64,000 nt of DNA from Streptomyces catenulae (GCF_000718015.1 NZ_JODY01000005.1:115210-179209), one strand, 5' to 3'. Positions 1 through 8,963 are shown, numbered from the stretch's first letter. Notes: generated by a model not told the origin, from the letters alone. Numbers and translations are program-made.

Positions 1-268
1 ACGGTGGCACGTGGGGGCCGGTCGTCGTACGGCGCGATCCCGTGGTGCGTCGCGCCCCGTTGCGCGCATCTCGCGCCCCCGCTTTCCCGGTGACGAAGGG
101 GCAGATATCTGTGCAATGCTTCCGGGGCAGGTGGCCGACCGCGAGGGTGGAATTCCGGTGGAGCCGTCTTTTTCCTTCCGCTCCTTTTCCGTTTCCTTCT
201 CGCTTCGATGCCGCCTCCGTGCTGTACGCGTGCCGGAATCCCGGACCCTCACCCCGAATGGAGATGTC

Positions 269-532
269 GTGACGCTTGAGGAATTCGAGCAGATTCTGAC
301 GAGTGTGGTCCACGGCGACAAGGCAGGCCCCGAAAAAGCGATCAGGCTTCCCGAGGAGGCGCTCGACCGGCATTTCGAAGAACTCGATGTGGATTCGCTG
401 GCCAGGGCCGAGATGGTGACGGTGATCAGCGACACCTACCGGATCGAGATCGGCGACGACGAGGCCGGTGAGCTGACCACCCCGCGCTCGGTGCTGGAAT
501 TCCTGGCCGCGGCCGAGCGCGGCACCTCGTGA
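269..532 (+). CDS. Acyl carrier protein
   Basis: An 87-residue acidic helical protein with an acyl carrier signature: the DVDSLARAEM stretch supplies the Ser that would be phosphopantetheinylated, in the usual D-S-L context. It would carry an acyl chain as a thioester in the cytoplasm. The GTG start is chosen because GGAG lies 5 nt upstream and because the longer reading frame before it is a low-complexity Arg-rich translation. Its stop overlaps the start of the ketosynthase III gene (GTGA), so the two are translationally coupled and probably work together. It is not the housekeeping fatty-acid ACP as far as can be judged; it probably belongs to a specialised lipid or polyketide pathway lying to the left of the window. 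Confidence 0.85.
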   Translation: MTLEEFEQILTSVVHGDKAGPEKAIRLPEEALDRHFEELDVDSLARAEMVTVISDTYRIEIGDDEAGELTTPRSVLEFLAAAERGTS

Positions 533-1512
533 GCGTCGACGCCGTACGCCCGTGCCGCATGGTGTCCACGGGCTCCTACCGTCCGGCGTCGGTCGACGCC
601 GGGCAGGTGGCGGAGCGGTTGGGCGTGACAAGGGAATGGGTGCTGTCCCGGACGGGCGTGGAGTCCCGGTGCGTGGCGGGCCCGGACGAGTCCGTGATGT
701 CGATGGCCACCCTCGCGGCGCGGGAGGCGCTGGCGGCGGCGGAGTTACCGGCCGACGCGGTCGATGTCGTCCTGGTGGCCACCTCGTCCAACCTCCAACT
801 CTGCCCGGCCGTCGCCCCGCAGGTGGCCGCGGCCCTCGGGCTGCAGGTGGCCGCGTTCGACCTGAGCGTCGCTTGTGCGGGGTTCTGCTACGCCCTGCAC
901 GTGGCGCGTTCGCTGATCGGCGCCGGGGGCTGCGACACCGTTCTGGTGATCGGCGCGGACCGGATGCTGGACATGATCGACCCCGACGACCCGGTCACCG
1001 CCCCGCTGTTCGCCGACGGCGCGGGCGCGGTGGTCCTGCGTGCCACGGAGGGTGAGTCGGGGGTGGGCCCGGTGGTCTGGGGGTCGTGCGGGCAGCGGTC
1101 GGCGGCGCTGGAAGTGCGCCCGCATCCGCTGGAGTTGGAGATCGCCGCGCGGGTGCATCCGCGGCTCCACATGGACGGGCTGGCGGTCACCCGCTGGGCC
1201 TGCGCCACCGTGCCCGCCGCGGTGCGCGAGATCCTGGCGGCCGGCGGAATCGGCTGGGACGACGTGGCGGCGTTCATCCCGCACCAGGCCAACTGGAAGA
1301 TGATCCGCCGGGTGGTCCGGGCGCTGGATGTGCCCGACTCCGTCGTGGTCGCCGATGACGGCCGCTTCACCGGCAACACCAGCGCCGCATCGGTGCCGCT
1401 CGCCCTGGACCGCCTGGTGACCTCGGGCGGCATCCCCCGCGGCCGGTGGGCCGTACTGGTCGGCTACGGCGCCGGTCTGGCCTACGCCGGACAGGCCGTA
1501 CGGATCCCCTGA
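529..1512 (+). CDS. 3-oxoacyl-ACP synthase III family (FabH/KAS III-like)
   Basis: A 327-residue thiolase-fold protein of normal KAS III length. The catalytic triad is visible: Cys116 in SVACAGF, His252 in IPHQANWKM and Asn283 in FTGNTSAAS; the GYGAGLAYAG end is also typical. Enzymes of this family condense an acyl-CoA with malonyl-ACP, or in specialised metabolism transfer acyl groups. The GTG start overlaps the ACP stop by 4 bp, so ACP and KAS III form one unit and the neighbouring ACP is the probable partner. Substrate cannot be read from the sequence. An acyltransferase role (as in CerJ/DpsC relatives) is possible because the Cys-His-Asn set is shared. Confidence 0.88.
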   Translation: MSVDAVRPCRMVSTGSYRPASVDAGQVAERLGVTREWVLSRTGVESRCVAGPDESVMSMATLAAREALAAAELPADAVDVVLVATSSNLQLCPAVAPQVAAALGLQVAAFDLSVACAGFCYALHVARSLIGAGGCDTVLVIGADRMLDMIDPDDPVTAPLFADGAGAVVLRATEGESGVGPVVWGSCGQRSAALEVRPHPLELEIAARVHPRLHMDGLAVTRWACATVPAAVREILAAGGIGWDDVAAFIPHQANWKMIRRVVRALDVPDSVVVADDGRFTGNTSAASVPLALDRLVTSGGIPRGRWAVLVGYGAGLAYAGQAVRIP

Positions 1513-1561
1513 CCGCACCGGACGGCGCCGCCGCGCATCCGGCCCGCGGCGGGACCCGGGA

Positions 1562-2350
1562 TCAGTCGGTCCGTGCGACCGCGCGCAGATACGCCTCGGC
1601 GAACAGCTCGCAGCTCTCGTCCACGCCGGGGAGGACGGCGCCCAGCGTGGGTTCGAGGACGGGCCGCAGCAGGAGGTGGGTGACGATCGGCCCCAGCAGC
1701 AGCTGGACCAGGACCGGCAGCGGCAGCGGCCGGATCCGGCCCGCCTCCACATGCGGCAGCAGCAGCCGGGAGAGGCTGTCGAACAGCCGGGGCAGATAAG
1801 CCTGCATCGCCCGTGCGGCGGGCCCGTCCGGGCGGGCGAAGAGGTCCGCGAAGATCGCCGGGAGCACCCGCGGCTCGCGCCGGAACGTCGTGAGCACGGC
1901 CCGGTGCAGCTCCCGCACGGTGTCCTCCAGCCGCTCCGGCGGGTCCGCGGCCAGCGCCTCCAGGTCGGGCAGCGGGCCGTGGCGCTCGTAGACGGCGCCG
2001 AGCAGACCGTCCCGGCCGTCGAAGACCGTGTGCAGGCTGGGGAGCGAGCACCCGGCCCGCTCCGCGACGGCGTCCAGGGTCACCGCGCCGAGGCCGCGTT
2101 CGGCGACGAGCTGCGCCGTCGCCTCGATCGCCCGCTCGCGCACCGGCCGCCGCCCGCCGGGATCGACACCGGCCCGCCGGACCGCCTCGTCCAGCGCCGC
2201 CCGGGAGCCGCCCAGCCGACGCAGCAAAGTGCTGCGGGAGACTCCGGCCTTCGCCGCGATCGCCGTCAGCGGGACATCCGCGACGTCCCGGTCCCGGTCC
2301 CGCGCCGCCGCCAGGGCCACCGCCACCAGATCCGCCAGCTGTTCCCGCAT
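1562..2350 (-). CDS. TetR-family regulator with two HTH-like segments
   Basis: About 262 residues. The start is placed at the ATG encoding MREQLADLV because AGGAG lies 6 nt upstream; starts up to 2434 are possible but have no RBS. Two successive TetR-type DNA-binding segments can be read: LTAIAAKAGVSRSTLLRRLG near residues 27-46, and a complete one, VTLDAVAERAGCSLPSLHTVF, about 60 residues later. The rest is a helical ligand-binding domain with a leucine-rich C-terminal part. It is divergent from the FAD monooxygenase gene, with 138 bp between the two starts, so it most likely represses that gene and itself. A TTGACA hexamer at 2413-2418 on the plus strand may be part of the monooxygenase promoter. 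Ligand unknown. Confidence 0.85.
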   Translation of the reverse strand: MREQLADLVAVALAAARDRDRDVADVPLTAIAAKAGVSRSTLLRRLGGSRAALDEAVRRAGVDPGGRRPVRERAIEATAQLVAERGLGAVTLDAVAERAGCSLPSLHTVFDGRDGLLGAVYERHGPLPDLEALAADPPERLEDTVRELHRAVLTTFRREPRVLPAIFADLFARPDGPAARAMQAYLPRLFDSLSRLLLPHVEAGRIRPLPLPVLVQLLLGPIVTHLLLRPVLEPTLGAVLPGVDESCELFAEAYLRAVARTD

Positions 2351-2488
2351 GTCCCGCTCCTGGATGGTCCGTTCCCGCCCGCCTCGTGCCCGCATATGGA
2401 ACATCGTACTACTTGACATCTGAGACCGTTCCACAGACTCTGTTCACAAGGGTTTCATTCGGAGTGATCGGAATGAGGGGAGAGGGCC

Positions 2489-3730
2489 ATGAGCGTCGTC
2501 GTCTCCGGAGGCGGACCGGCCGGAATGATGCTTGGCCTGCTGCTGGCACGGGCCGGAATCGAGGTGACCGTGCTGGAGAAGCACAGCGATTTCCTGCGCG
2601 ACTTCCGTGGCGACACGGTCCACGCCTCCACCGTGCGGCTCATGGACGAACTGGGCCTGGGCCGGAAGCTCGCCGCCCTGCCGCAGAGCAGGCTGGGCAA
2701 CATGGAGGTGCCCGCGGCGGACGGCAGCGAGGTACGGCTGACCGATTTCGAGGGCCTGCGCGCGCCGTACAACTACATCGCGATGATCCCGCAGTGGGAT
2801 CTGCTCAACCTCCTGGCCGAGGAGGCCCGGCAGGAGCCGACGTTCACCCTGTGGATGGACACGGCGGCGACCGGACTGATCCGGGAGGGCGGCAAGGTCG
2901 TCGGCGTCCGCTTCCGCACCCGGGACGGCGAGGAGGGCGAGATCCGCGCCGACCTCACCGTCGCCGCCGACGGCCGCAGCTCCGCGCTGCGCCGGGAAGC
3001 CGGGCTGGAGCCGCAGGAGTTCCCGGTCCCGTTCGACACCTGGTGGCTCCGGCTGCCCCGGCACGCCGAGGAGCGGTCCCAGGAGCCCCGGCTGATCCCC
3101 GCGTTCCGGGCCGGTGAGTTCGCCCTGAGCCTGACCAGGAACGACTACTTCCAGATCGCCTACTTCACGGCGAAGGGATCCGACGCCCGGCTGCGCGGCG
3201 AGGGCGTCGAACGCTTCCGGACGCGGATCGCCGGGCTGATGCCGCAGTACGCGGACCGCGTCGACCGGCTGGCGAGCATGGACGACGTCCATCTGCTCGA
3301 CGTCCGGCTCAACCGGCTCCCGCGCTGGTACACCGACGGCCTGCTCTTCATCGGCGACGCCGCCCATGCGATGTCCCCGGCCGGGGGAGTGGGCATCAAC
3401 CTCGCCATCCAGGACGCGGTCGCGGCGGCCACCCTCCTCGCCGGACCGCTGCGTACGGGCCGGTTGACCACCGCCGACCTGGCGAAGGTCCAGCGGCGGC
3501 GGTGGCGCCCCACGGTGATCATGCAGCGCGTCCAGCAGATGCTGCACAACGGCTTCTTCGCCCCGGTCCTCACCGGCCGCCGGATCGGCCCGCCCACCTC
3601 GATGGTCCTGGCCGCCCGGCACCTCCCCGGATTCCGCCAACTCCCCTCCCGCCTGGTCGCCTGGGGCCCACGACCGGAGCACGCCCCCGCCTTCGCCCGC
3701 CGCGCCCCGAAGGCACCGGCAGGGGCGTAG
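2489..3730 (+). CDS. FAD-dependent monooxygenase (PHBH-type flavin hydroxylase)
   Basis: A 413-residue group A flavoprotein monooxygenase. The N-terminal Rossmann motif GGGPAGMMLG binds FAD, VTVAADGRSSALR is the DG motif, and FIGDAAHAMSPAGGVGINLAIQD is the GD motif contacting the flavin ribityl chain. Such enzymes hydroxylate aromatic or polyketide substrates with NAD(P)H and O2. The ATG follows GGGAGAGGG. It is transcribed away from the TetR gene at 1562-2350 and is followed by a strong hairpin terminator, so it is a single-gene unit. The downstream O-demethylase operon could supply or consume a phenolic substrate, but that link is only inferred from proximity. Confidence 0.9.
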   Translation: MSVVVSGGGPAGMMLGLLLARAGIEVTVLEKHSDFLRDFRGDTVHASTVRLMDELGLGRKLAALPQSRLGNMEVPAADGSEVRLTDFEGLRAPYNYIAMIPQWDLLNLLAEEARQEPTFTLWMDTAATGLIREGGKVVGVRFRTRDGEEGEIRADLTVAADGRSSALRREAGLEPQEFPVPFDTWWLRLPRHAEERSQEPRLIPAFRAGEFALSLTRNDYFQIAYFTAKGSDARLRGEGVERFRTRIAGLMPQYADRVDRLASMDDVHLLDVRLNRLPRWYTDGLLFIGDAAHAMSPAGGVGINLAIQDAVAAATLLAGPLRTGRLTTADLAKVQRRRWRPTVIMQRVQQMLHNGFFAPVLTGRRIGPPTSMVLAARHLPGFRQLPSRLVAWGPRPEHAPAFARRAPKAPAGA

Positions 3731-3770
3731 CCCGGCGGCCTCGCCGCGTCGCCGGGGAGGACCGTCCGGC

Positions 3771-3806
3771 GGGTGCGCCCGGACCCGACCAGGTCCGGGC
3801 GCACCC
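3771..3806 (+). terminator. Intrinsic terminator after the FAD monooxygenase
   Basis: A perfect 14-bp stem (GGGTGCGCCCGGAC with GTCCGGGCGCACCC) around an 8-nt loop, 40 bp past the monooxygenase stop. There is no T-run, as is common in Streptomyces. Confidence 0.7.
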
Positions 3807-3934
3807 GTACGACGTGGGGCGGGGCCCGCGCGGTGGAACTTTCCGGCGCCGCCCGGGCCCGCGGTGTCGGATTCGGCCGCCGGGGCCGCCGTGGCTCGTG
3901 GGGCGGGCCGGTCCGACCGCAGAGTCATCGGGTC

Positions 3935-3958
3935 GACGAGCGGGATCCGCCCGCTGTC
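3935..3958 (+). promoter_or_regulatory. Hairpin just upstream of the MFS gene RBS
   Basis: AGCGGG and CCCGCT arms around ATCCG, extended by GAC/GTC with a single bulge. It lies 3-4 bp before the AAGGAG ribosome binding site of the MFS gene. It could be an operator or affect translation; no function is shown. Confidence 0.3.
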
Positions 3959-3973
3959 GTGAAGGAGCCCGGA

Positions 3974-5593
3974 GTGAGTGCAACAGTGGTCGAAGAACGC
4001 CCCGACCGGCGGACGGCAACGCTGGTCATGGCCTGTCTGGGGGTGTTCGTCGCCTACCTCCCGGTGACCACCGTCTCGGTGAGTCTGCCCGTCATCCAAC
4101 AGGCGCTGCACGCGTCGACCTCCGACCTTTCCTGGGTGTCGGACGCGTTCGTCCTGCCGGTGGCGGCGCTGATCCTCACCGCGGGCGTCTTCGGTGACGT
4201 CCACGGCCGCAAGAAGGTCTTCCAGACGGGCCTCGGCTTCTGCGCCGTGGGCGCCGCGGTGGCGCTCAGCGCGCAGTCGATCGCCCAGGTGTGGATCGGG
4301 CAGGCGCTGCTGGGCGTCGGCGCCGCGGCGCTTCTGCCGATGACGCTGGCCCTCATCAGCCATGTCGTACCCGACCCGCGCGAACGCGGTAAGTACATCG
4401 GCCTGTGGACCACCTCGATGATGGGCTCGCTGGCCGTCGGCCCGCTCGTGGCGGGTGTCATCGTGCAGCACGCCGCCTGGCGCTGGATCTATCTGCTCCC
4501 CGTCCCGCTGTCGCTCGGCACGATGGTGGTGGCCGCCTTCGTCCTGTCGGAGTCGAGGTCCCCCGTGGCGCGGGCGCTGGATTGGCCCGGGCAGATCACC
4601 GCCGCACTGGCCGTCGTCGCCCTGGTGTACGGCGTCATCGAAGGCGGCGCGGGTTCCTTCGGCGAACCCCAGGTGATCGTCGCGCTCGCGGTGGCGGTCT
4701 GTTCCGGTGCGGCGTTCGCGCTGTTCGAGCGGCGGAGCGCCGATCCGATGCTGGACCTCAGCCTCTTCCGCAGCGCCGCGTTCACCGGGTCCGCGCTGGT
4801 CGTCATGGTCAGCTTCCTCGCGCTGATCGGCTTCTTCTTCGTGCTGAGCCTGTACCTGGGCATGGTGCAGCAGCTCAACACCCTGGAGGCGGGGCTGCGG
4901 ATGCTGGTGATCAGCGTCCTGCCGATGGTGCTGGGCACGGCCGTGGGCCGCCTGATGCGGTTCCTGTCCGCCCGCACCCTGATCGCCGGGGGGCTCGTCC
5001 TCACGGCGGCGGGGCTGTTCACGCTGACCGGCGTCGGCGCCGACACCTCGTTCGCCGCCCTGGCCTGGCGGTTCGCCCTGGTCGGGCTCGGACTCGGGCT
5101 CGCCTTCCCGTGCATCACCGCGACGGCCGTGTCGTCCGTCCCGCCGCACCGGGCCGGAATGGCCGCGGCGGGCAACAACGCCTTCCGCCAGGTCGGCGGC
5201 GCACTGGGCCCCGCGATTCTCGGCGCCCTGCTGACCGGCAAGGTGGTCGGCGCGCTGCCCGACCACATGGCGGCCGCCGGAGTGCCGACGGCCGTCCGGG
5301 ACCAGGTCCTGCACGCCGTCGACGCCGACGGTCTCGGCGCCGTCGCCGGTCTGCCGCTCGGCCGCGCCACCGGACCCGCGCTCGACGCGCTCTCGCGCTC
5401 CTTCCTCGACGGACTCCACCTGTGCCTGGTGGTGTCGGGCGTCGTCGTCCTGTGCGGCGCGGGCGTCGCGGCGCTGCTGCTGCGCCCCGTGCGCGGCGCC
5501 CGGTCCGGCGTCCCGGTCGCCGGTGGCCCCGGCCGTCCGGGAGCCGGGGCGGAACGCGTGTCGGGGCAGCGGGCCGACCGCACCCCTGTGTGA
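3974..5593 (+). CDS. MFS drug exporter, DHA2 (EmrB/QacA) family, about 14 TM segments
   Basis: A 539-residue integral membrane protein starting at a GTG with AAGGAG 6 nt upstream; the frame open before it reads as Arg-rich noise. It has the family features GDVHGRKKVFQTG (motif A, first cytoplasmic loop), WVSDAFVLPVAALIL (segment 2) and AWRWIYLLPVPLSL, with about 14 hydrophobic segments overall. It would extrude a small molecule by proton antiport. It is the first gene of a tight operon with an Lrp-type regulator (41 bp downstream), a LigM-like demethylase and a MetF-like reductase, so it may export the demethylated or methoxylated aromatic compound handled by these enzymes, or act in uptake. 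Confidence 0.88.
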   Translation: MSATVVEERPDRRTATLVMACLGVFVAYLPVTTVSVSLPVIQQALHASTSDLSWVSDAFVLPVAALILTAGVFGDVHGRKKVFQTGLGFCAVGAAVALSAQSIAQVWIGQALLGVGAAALLPMTLALISHVVPDPRERGKYIGLWTTSMMGSLAVGPLVAGVIVQHAAWRWIYLLPVPLSLGTMVVAAFVLSESRSPVARALDWPGQITAALAVVALVYGVIEGGAGSFGEPQVIVALAVAVCSGAAFALFERRSADPMLDLSLFRSAAFTGSALVVMVSFLALIGFFFVLSLYLGMVQQLNTLEAGLRMLVISVLPMVLGTAVGRLMRFLSARTLIAGGLVLTAAGLFTLTGVGADTSFAALAWRFALVGLGLGLAFPCITATAVSSVPPHRAGMAAAGNNAFRQVGGALGPAILGALLTGKVVGALPDHMAAAGVPTAVRDQVLHAVDADGLGAVAGLPLGRATGPALDALSRSFLDGLHLCLVVSGVVVLCGAGVAALLLRPVRGARSGVPVAGGPGRPGAGAERVSGQRADRTPV

Positions 5594-5634
5594 CGCTCCG
5601 CTGCACGGAGACATCCCGGAGGAAGGCAGCCCAC

Positions 5635-6603
5635 GTGTACGAGCCCGACGCTCTCGACCTGTGCCTGTTGCAGGCGCTGCAACTGGACGGCCGCGCGCCG
5701 TTCCGCAGGATCGCGGAGGTGCTCGGCGTGTCCGACCAGACGATCGCCCGCCGCTTCCGCAGGCTGCGCGGCGAGGCGCGGCTCAGGGTGGTGGGCGTCG
5801 CCGACCGGAGCAGGCTGGGGCGCACCAACTGGATCGTCCGGTTGCGGTGCGCCCCGGACGCCGCCGAACCGCTGGCGGACGCGCTCGCCCGGCGGCCGGA
5901 CACCTCGTACATCGGGCTGATGTCCGGCGGCACCGAGGTGATGTGCACGATGAAGCCGCGCAGCCGCCAGGACCGTGACGACCTGCTCCTGGACCGCATC
6001 CCTCGCACCCGCCGGGTCACCTCCATCGACGCCTGCTGCGTCCTCTCCCACTTCTACGGCGCACCGCTCGGCTGGCTCAACAAGATCGACGCGCTCACCC
6101 CGGAGCAGGAGGCGGCCCTGCGCCCGGACCCGCCCGGGGCGGTGGACGGTCCCGTCGCCCCGGACGCCCTGGACGAGGCGCTGTTGGAGGTGCTGGGGCG
6201 CGACGGCCGCGCCTCGGCCACCGAGCTGGCGGCGGCCACCGGTCAGACGGAGTCCGCGGTCAAACGCCGGGTGAGGCGGCTGCGCGCCTCGGGCCTCCTG
6301 GTCTTCTACATCGAGTGCGACCACGAGCAGCTCGGCCACGGCACGGTCGCGGTGCTGTGGCTGAAGGTGGCGCCGTCCCGGCTGCGCTCGGTGGGCCGGA
6401 CGCTCGCCGGGCACCGCGAGGTGCGGTTCGCGGCGGCCACCAGCGGCCAGGCCAACGTCATGGTCTCGGTGCTGTGCCGCACCACGGAGGAACTCTTCGC
6501 CTACCTCGCGGACCGGGTCGGCGCCATGGACGGCGTACAGGCCATCGAGACGCTGCCCACGCTGCGCGAGGTCAAGGCGCTCACCTACGTCACACCCCGC
6601 TGA
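5635..6603 (+). CDS. Tandem Lrp/AsnC-type transcriptional regulator
   Basis: A 322-residue protein made of two Lrp/AsnC units: an HTH at about residues 5-50 (LDLCLLQALQLDGRAPFRRIAEVLGVSDQTIARRF) with an effector-type alpha/beta domain to about 150, and a second HTH at about 180-225 (ATELAAATGQTESAVKRRVRRL) with a second domain to the end. Most Lrp proteins are about 150 residues, so this is a natural duplication-fusion, a form common in actinomycetes. The GTG start has GGAGGAAGG 8-10 nt upstream. It sits between the exporter and the demethylase and is probably the local regulator responding to their substrate. Confidence 0.85.
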   Translation: MYEPDALDLCLLQALQLDGRAPFRRIAEVLGVSDQTIARRFRRLRGEARLRVVGVADRSRLGRTNWIVRLRCAPDAAEPLADALARRPDTSYIGLMSGGTEVMCTMKPRSRQDRDDLLLDRIPRTRRVTSIDACCVLSHFYGAPLGWLNKIDALTPEQEAALRPDPPGAVDGPVAPDALDEALLEVLGRDGRASATELAAATGQTESAVKRRVRRLRASGLLVFYIECDHEQLGHGTVAVLWLKVAPSRLRSVGRTLAGHREVRFAAATSGQANVMVSVLCRTTEELFAYLADRVGAMDGVQAIETLPTLREVKALTYVTPR

Positions 6604-6666
6604 TCCGCCCGGCCGCCGCGCCCCCCGGAGCCGGAACGTCCGGCCCCGCCCGAAGAGAGGAAGCAG

Positions 6667-8013
6667 ATGACCACTCCCAGCCTCCAGGACGGCATCGACC
6701 GCGCCGGTTCGCCCGTCGCCCTGCTCTGGCAGCCGGGCGCGGAGCCGTGGACGCCCGAGGTGGTCGACCGCGAGTACGCGGGCTGGCGCACCGAGCAGCG
6801 CGCCTGGCACGAGGGCGTCGCCCTGCTCAACCTCTCGCACCACATGTCCGACCTGTGGATCGAAGGCCCCGACGCCACCAGGGTCCTGGCGGACCACGGC
6901 GCCAACGACTTCACACGCTTCGCCGTCGGCCAGGCCAAGCAGTACGTCCCGGTCACCCGCCACGGCCACCTCGTCACCGACGGGATCCTCTCCCGCGAGG
7001 CCGAGCACTCCTATCTGCTCAGCGGCGTCCCGGCGGCCCAGAACTGGATCCGGTTCCACGCGGAGAAGGGCGGCTACGACGTCGGCTTCACGACCGACCC
7101 GTCCTCGGCGTTCCGCCCCGGCGGCGGCGCCCCGCGGCTCTTCCGCTACCAGCTCCAGGGCCCGCTCGCCCTCGCCCTCGTCGAGCAGGTCTTCGGCGCT
7201 CCCCTACCGGCCACGAAGTTCTTCCACTCCACCCCGGTCACCCTCGACGGACGCACCTTCAAGGCGCTCCGGCACGGCATGGCCGGACAGGCGGGTTACG
7301 AGTTCGTCGGCCCGTGGGAGCACGCCGACCACGTCCACGAAGCCTTCCTCAGAGCGGGCGAGCCGCTCGGCCTGGTGCGGGTCGGCGCCCTCGCGTACGC
7401 GACGCCCAACATCGAGAGCGGCTGGATACCCTCACCGGTCCCCGGCATCTACACCGACCCGGAGCTGGCGGAGTACCGCTCCTGGCTCCCGCTCCACGGC
7501 ATCGAGGGCAGCCGCCCGCTGCACGGCAGCTCCTTCTCGCCGCACATCGAGGACCACTACGTCTCCCCGTACGAACTGGGCTACGGCAGGTTGATCCACT
7601 TCGGGCACGACTTCCTCGGCCGTGACGCGCTGCTCCGGGCTGCGCGGGAGCCGGAGCCACGCCGGAAGGTGACCCTGGTCCTCGACCCCGACGACGTACG
7701 CCGGGTGCTCGGCGACGGCGCGGACCCGGGCCATGTGCTCAGCTACGCCCGTCACCGGGTGGAGACCGCGTCCGGCCCGGTCGGCGTCACCCTGCAGACC
7801 GCGTCGATCGATCCGGTCGGCACCCTGCTCTCCCTGGGCCTGGTCGACGCGGCACACGCGGCGCCCGGTACCGAGGTGACCGTCGTCTGGGGCGACCACC
7901 CGGGACCGGGCACCGACCCCGGGGCCGACCTCGGGTTCCCGCGCCTGCGCGCCACGGTCCAGCTCACCCCGTTCAACCGGCACGCGCGCACCGAGTACCG
8001 TCGTGACGCCTGA
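6667..8013 (+). CDS. LigM-like tetrahydrofolate-dependent aromatic O-demethylase (GcvT fold)
   Basis: A 448-residue protein of the aminomethyltransferase (GcvT/DmdA/LigM) superfamily. LigM transfers the methyl of vanillate or 3-O-methylgallate to tetrahydrofolate, giving a phenol and 5-methyl-THF. The N-terminal LLNLSHHMSDLWIEGPDA segment (His58/His59) and Tyr244 in ALAYATPNIESGW fall about where the catalytic His and Tyr of LigM lie; this correspondence is from memory and needs alignment. Length (about 450 residues) fits LigM better than glycine-cleavage GcvT (about 370). A GAGAGGAAG RBS precedes the ATG. The MetF-like gene follows 29 bp later, as expected if methyl-THF must be recycled. A demethylase acting on another methoxy or methylthio substrate is the main alternative. 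Confidence 0.78.
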   Translation: MTTPSLQDGIDRAGSPVALLWQPGAEPWTPEVVDREYAGWRTEQRAWHEGVALLNLSHHMSDLWIEGPDATRVLADHGANDFTRFAVGQAKQYVPVTRHGHLVTDGILSREAEHSYLLSGVPAAQNWIRFHAEKGGYDVGFTTDPSSAFRPGGGAPRLFRYQLQGPLALALVEQVFGAPLPATKFFHSTPVTLDGRTFKALRHGMAGQAGYEFVGPWEHADHVHEAFLRAGEPLGLVRVGALAYATPNIESGWIPSPVPGIYTDPELAEYRSWLPLHGIEGSRPLHGSSFSPHIEDHYVSPYELGYGRLIHFGHDFLGRDALLRAAREPEPRRKVTLVLDPDDVRRVLGDGADPGHVLSYARHRVETASGPVGVTLQTASIDPVGTLLSLGLVDAAHAAPGTEVTVVWGDHPGPGTDPGADLGFPRLRATVQLTPFNRHARTEYRRDA

Positions 8014-8042
8014 TTTGCGCGCCCCGCCCCATGAGGAGCTCG

Positions 8043-8915
8043 ATGAACCCCCTCTGCCCGGCCTCGCCGTCGGTGAGTGCGTCGTTGCTGGACGACTTCT
8101 CCCTGGAGATGACCGGTAAGGACATACCGAACCTGGAGGCGGCCGCACCGCTCGTGCCGCCCGGGACACGGATCAATGTGACCTTCCTCGGCAACGAGGA
8201 CCTGCGGATGCGGCTCGCCGCCGCCCGCGCCGTGAAACGCCTCGGGTTCCGCCCGGTCCCGCACATCTCCGCCCGGCGTCTGGGCTCCCGGGCCGACTTC
8301 GAGCAGTTCCTCGCCGGACTGCGCGCGGACGCCACCGGGACGGAGGTCTTCGCCGTGGGCGGCGACCCGGCGAGCCCGCAGGGCCCCTACCCGGACTCGC
8401 TCTCCCTGATCGAGTCCGGCCTGCTGTCCTCGTACGGGGTGCGGCACATCGGCATCAGCGGCTATCCGGAAGGCCATCCGGCCATCGCCGCCGAGGCGCT
8501 GTGGGGCGCGTTGCGCGACAAGAGCGCCGCCCTGGCCGAGCAGGGGCTGGGCGGCAGTGTCATCACCCAGTTCGGGTTCGCCGCCGAGCCGGTGCTGACC
8601 TGGCTCGCCCGCGTCCGCGACGAGGGCATCACCCTGCCCGTACGCATCGGCGTCCCCGGTCCCGCCGGGGTACGGCGTCTGATGGGGTACGCGGCCCGCT
8701 TCGGCGTGGGCACCAGCGCCTCCATCGCCAAGAAGTACGGCCTCTCCCTCACCAACCTGATGGGCACCGCCGGGCCCGACCGATTCCTGCACTCGCTGGC
8801 CGAGGGCCACGACCCGGCGCGCCACGGCGCCGTGAAGATCCACTTCTATACGTTCGGCGGCCTGGAGGCCACCTCCGAGTGGATCGCCTCGTTCCGGAAG
8901 AACGCCCTGGTGTGA
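8043..8915 (+). CDS. Methylenetetrahydrofolate reductase-like protein (MetF family)
   Basis: About 290 residues, beta/alpha barrel of the MTHFR family: FSLEMTGKD at the N-terminus, INVTFLGNEDLRMRLAAARAVKRLG, VFAVGGDP, GISGYPEGHP and VITQFGFAAEPVLTWLARVR are all recognisable MetF-type blocks. Known role: interconversion of 5,10-methylene-THF and 5-methyl-THF with a flavin. In the Sphingomonas lignin-demethylation system a metF gene neighbours ligM and regenerates the folate pool, and the same logic is inferred here. The ATG at 8043 is chosen because AGGAG lies 4 nt upstream. Last gene of the operon; a double hairpin follows. Confidence 0.82.
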   Translation: MNPLCPASPSVSASLLDDFSLEMTGKDIPNLEAAAPLVPPGTRINVTFLGNEDLRMRLAAARAVKRLGFRPVPHISARRLGSRADFEQFLAGLRADATGTEVFAVGGDPASPQGPYPDSLSLIESGLLSSYGVRHIGISGYPEGHPAIAAEALWGALRDKSAALAEQGLGGSVITQFGFAAEPVLTWLARVRDEGITLPVRIGVPGPAGVRRLMGYAARFGVGTSASIAKKYGLSLTNLMGTAGPDRFLHSLAEGHDPARHGAVKIHFYTFGGLEATSEWIASFRKNALV

Positions 8916-8920
8916 CGGTC

Positions 8921-8963
8921 GCCGCCGGTCGGGCGGCGGCTGCCGGGGACACCGGGGCGGCAG
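8921..8963 (+). terminator. Double hairpin terminator of the O-demethylation operon
   Basis: Two consecutive GC-rich stems directly after the MetF-like stop: GCCGCC/GGCGGC at 8921-8940 and CTGCCG/CGGCAG at 8940-8963. Confidence 0.5.

Noticed and set aside
1..268. Coding region upstream of the ACP
   Set aside because: The open frame is Arg-rich with no RBS or homologous pattern; real coding starts at the GTG at 269.
2444..5614. Very long reverse-strand frame of about 1000 codons opposite the monooxygenase and MFS genes
   Set aside because: It is Arg/Gly/Gln/Glu-rich low-complexity translation, a shadow of the third-position G/C of the real plus-strand genes.
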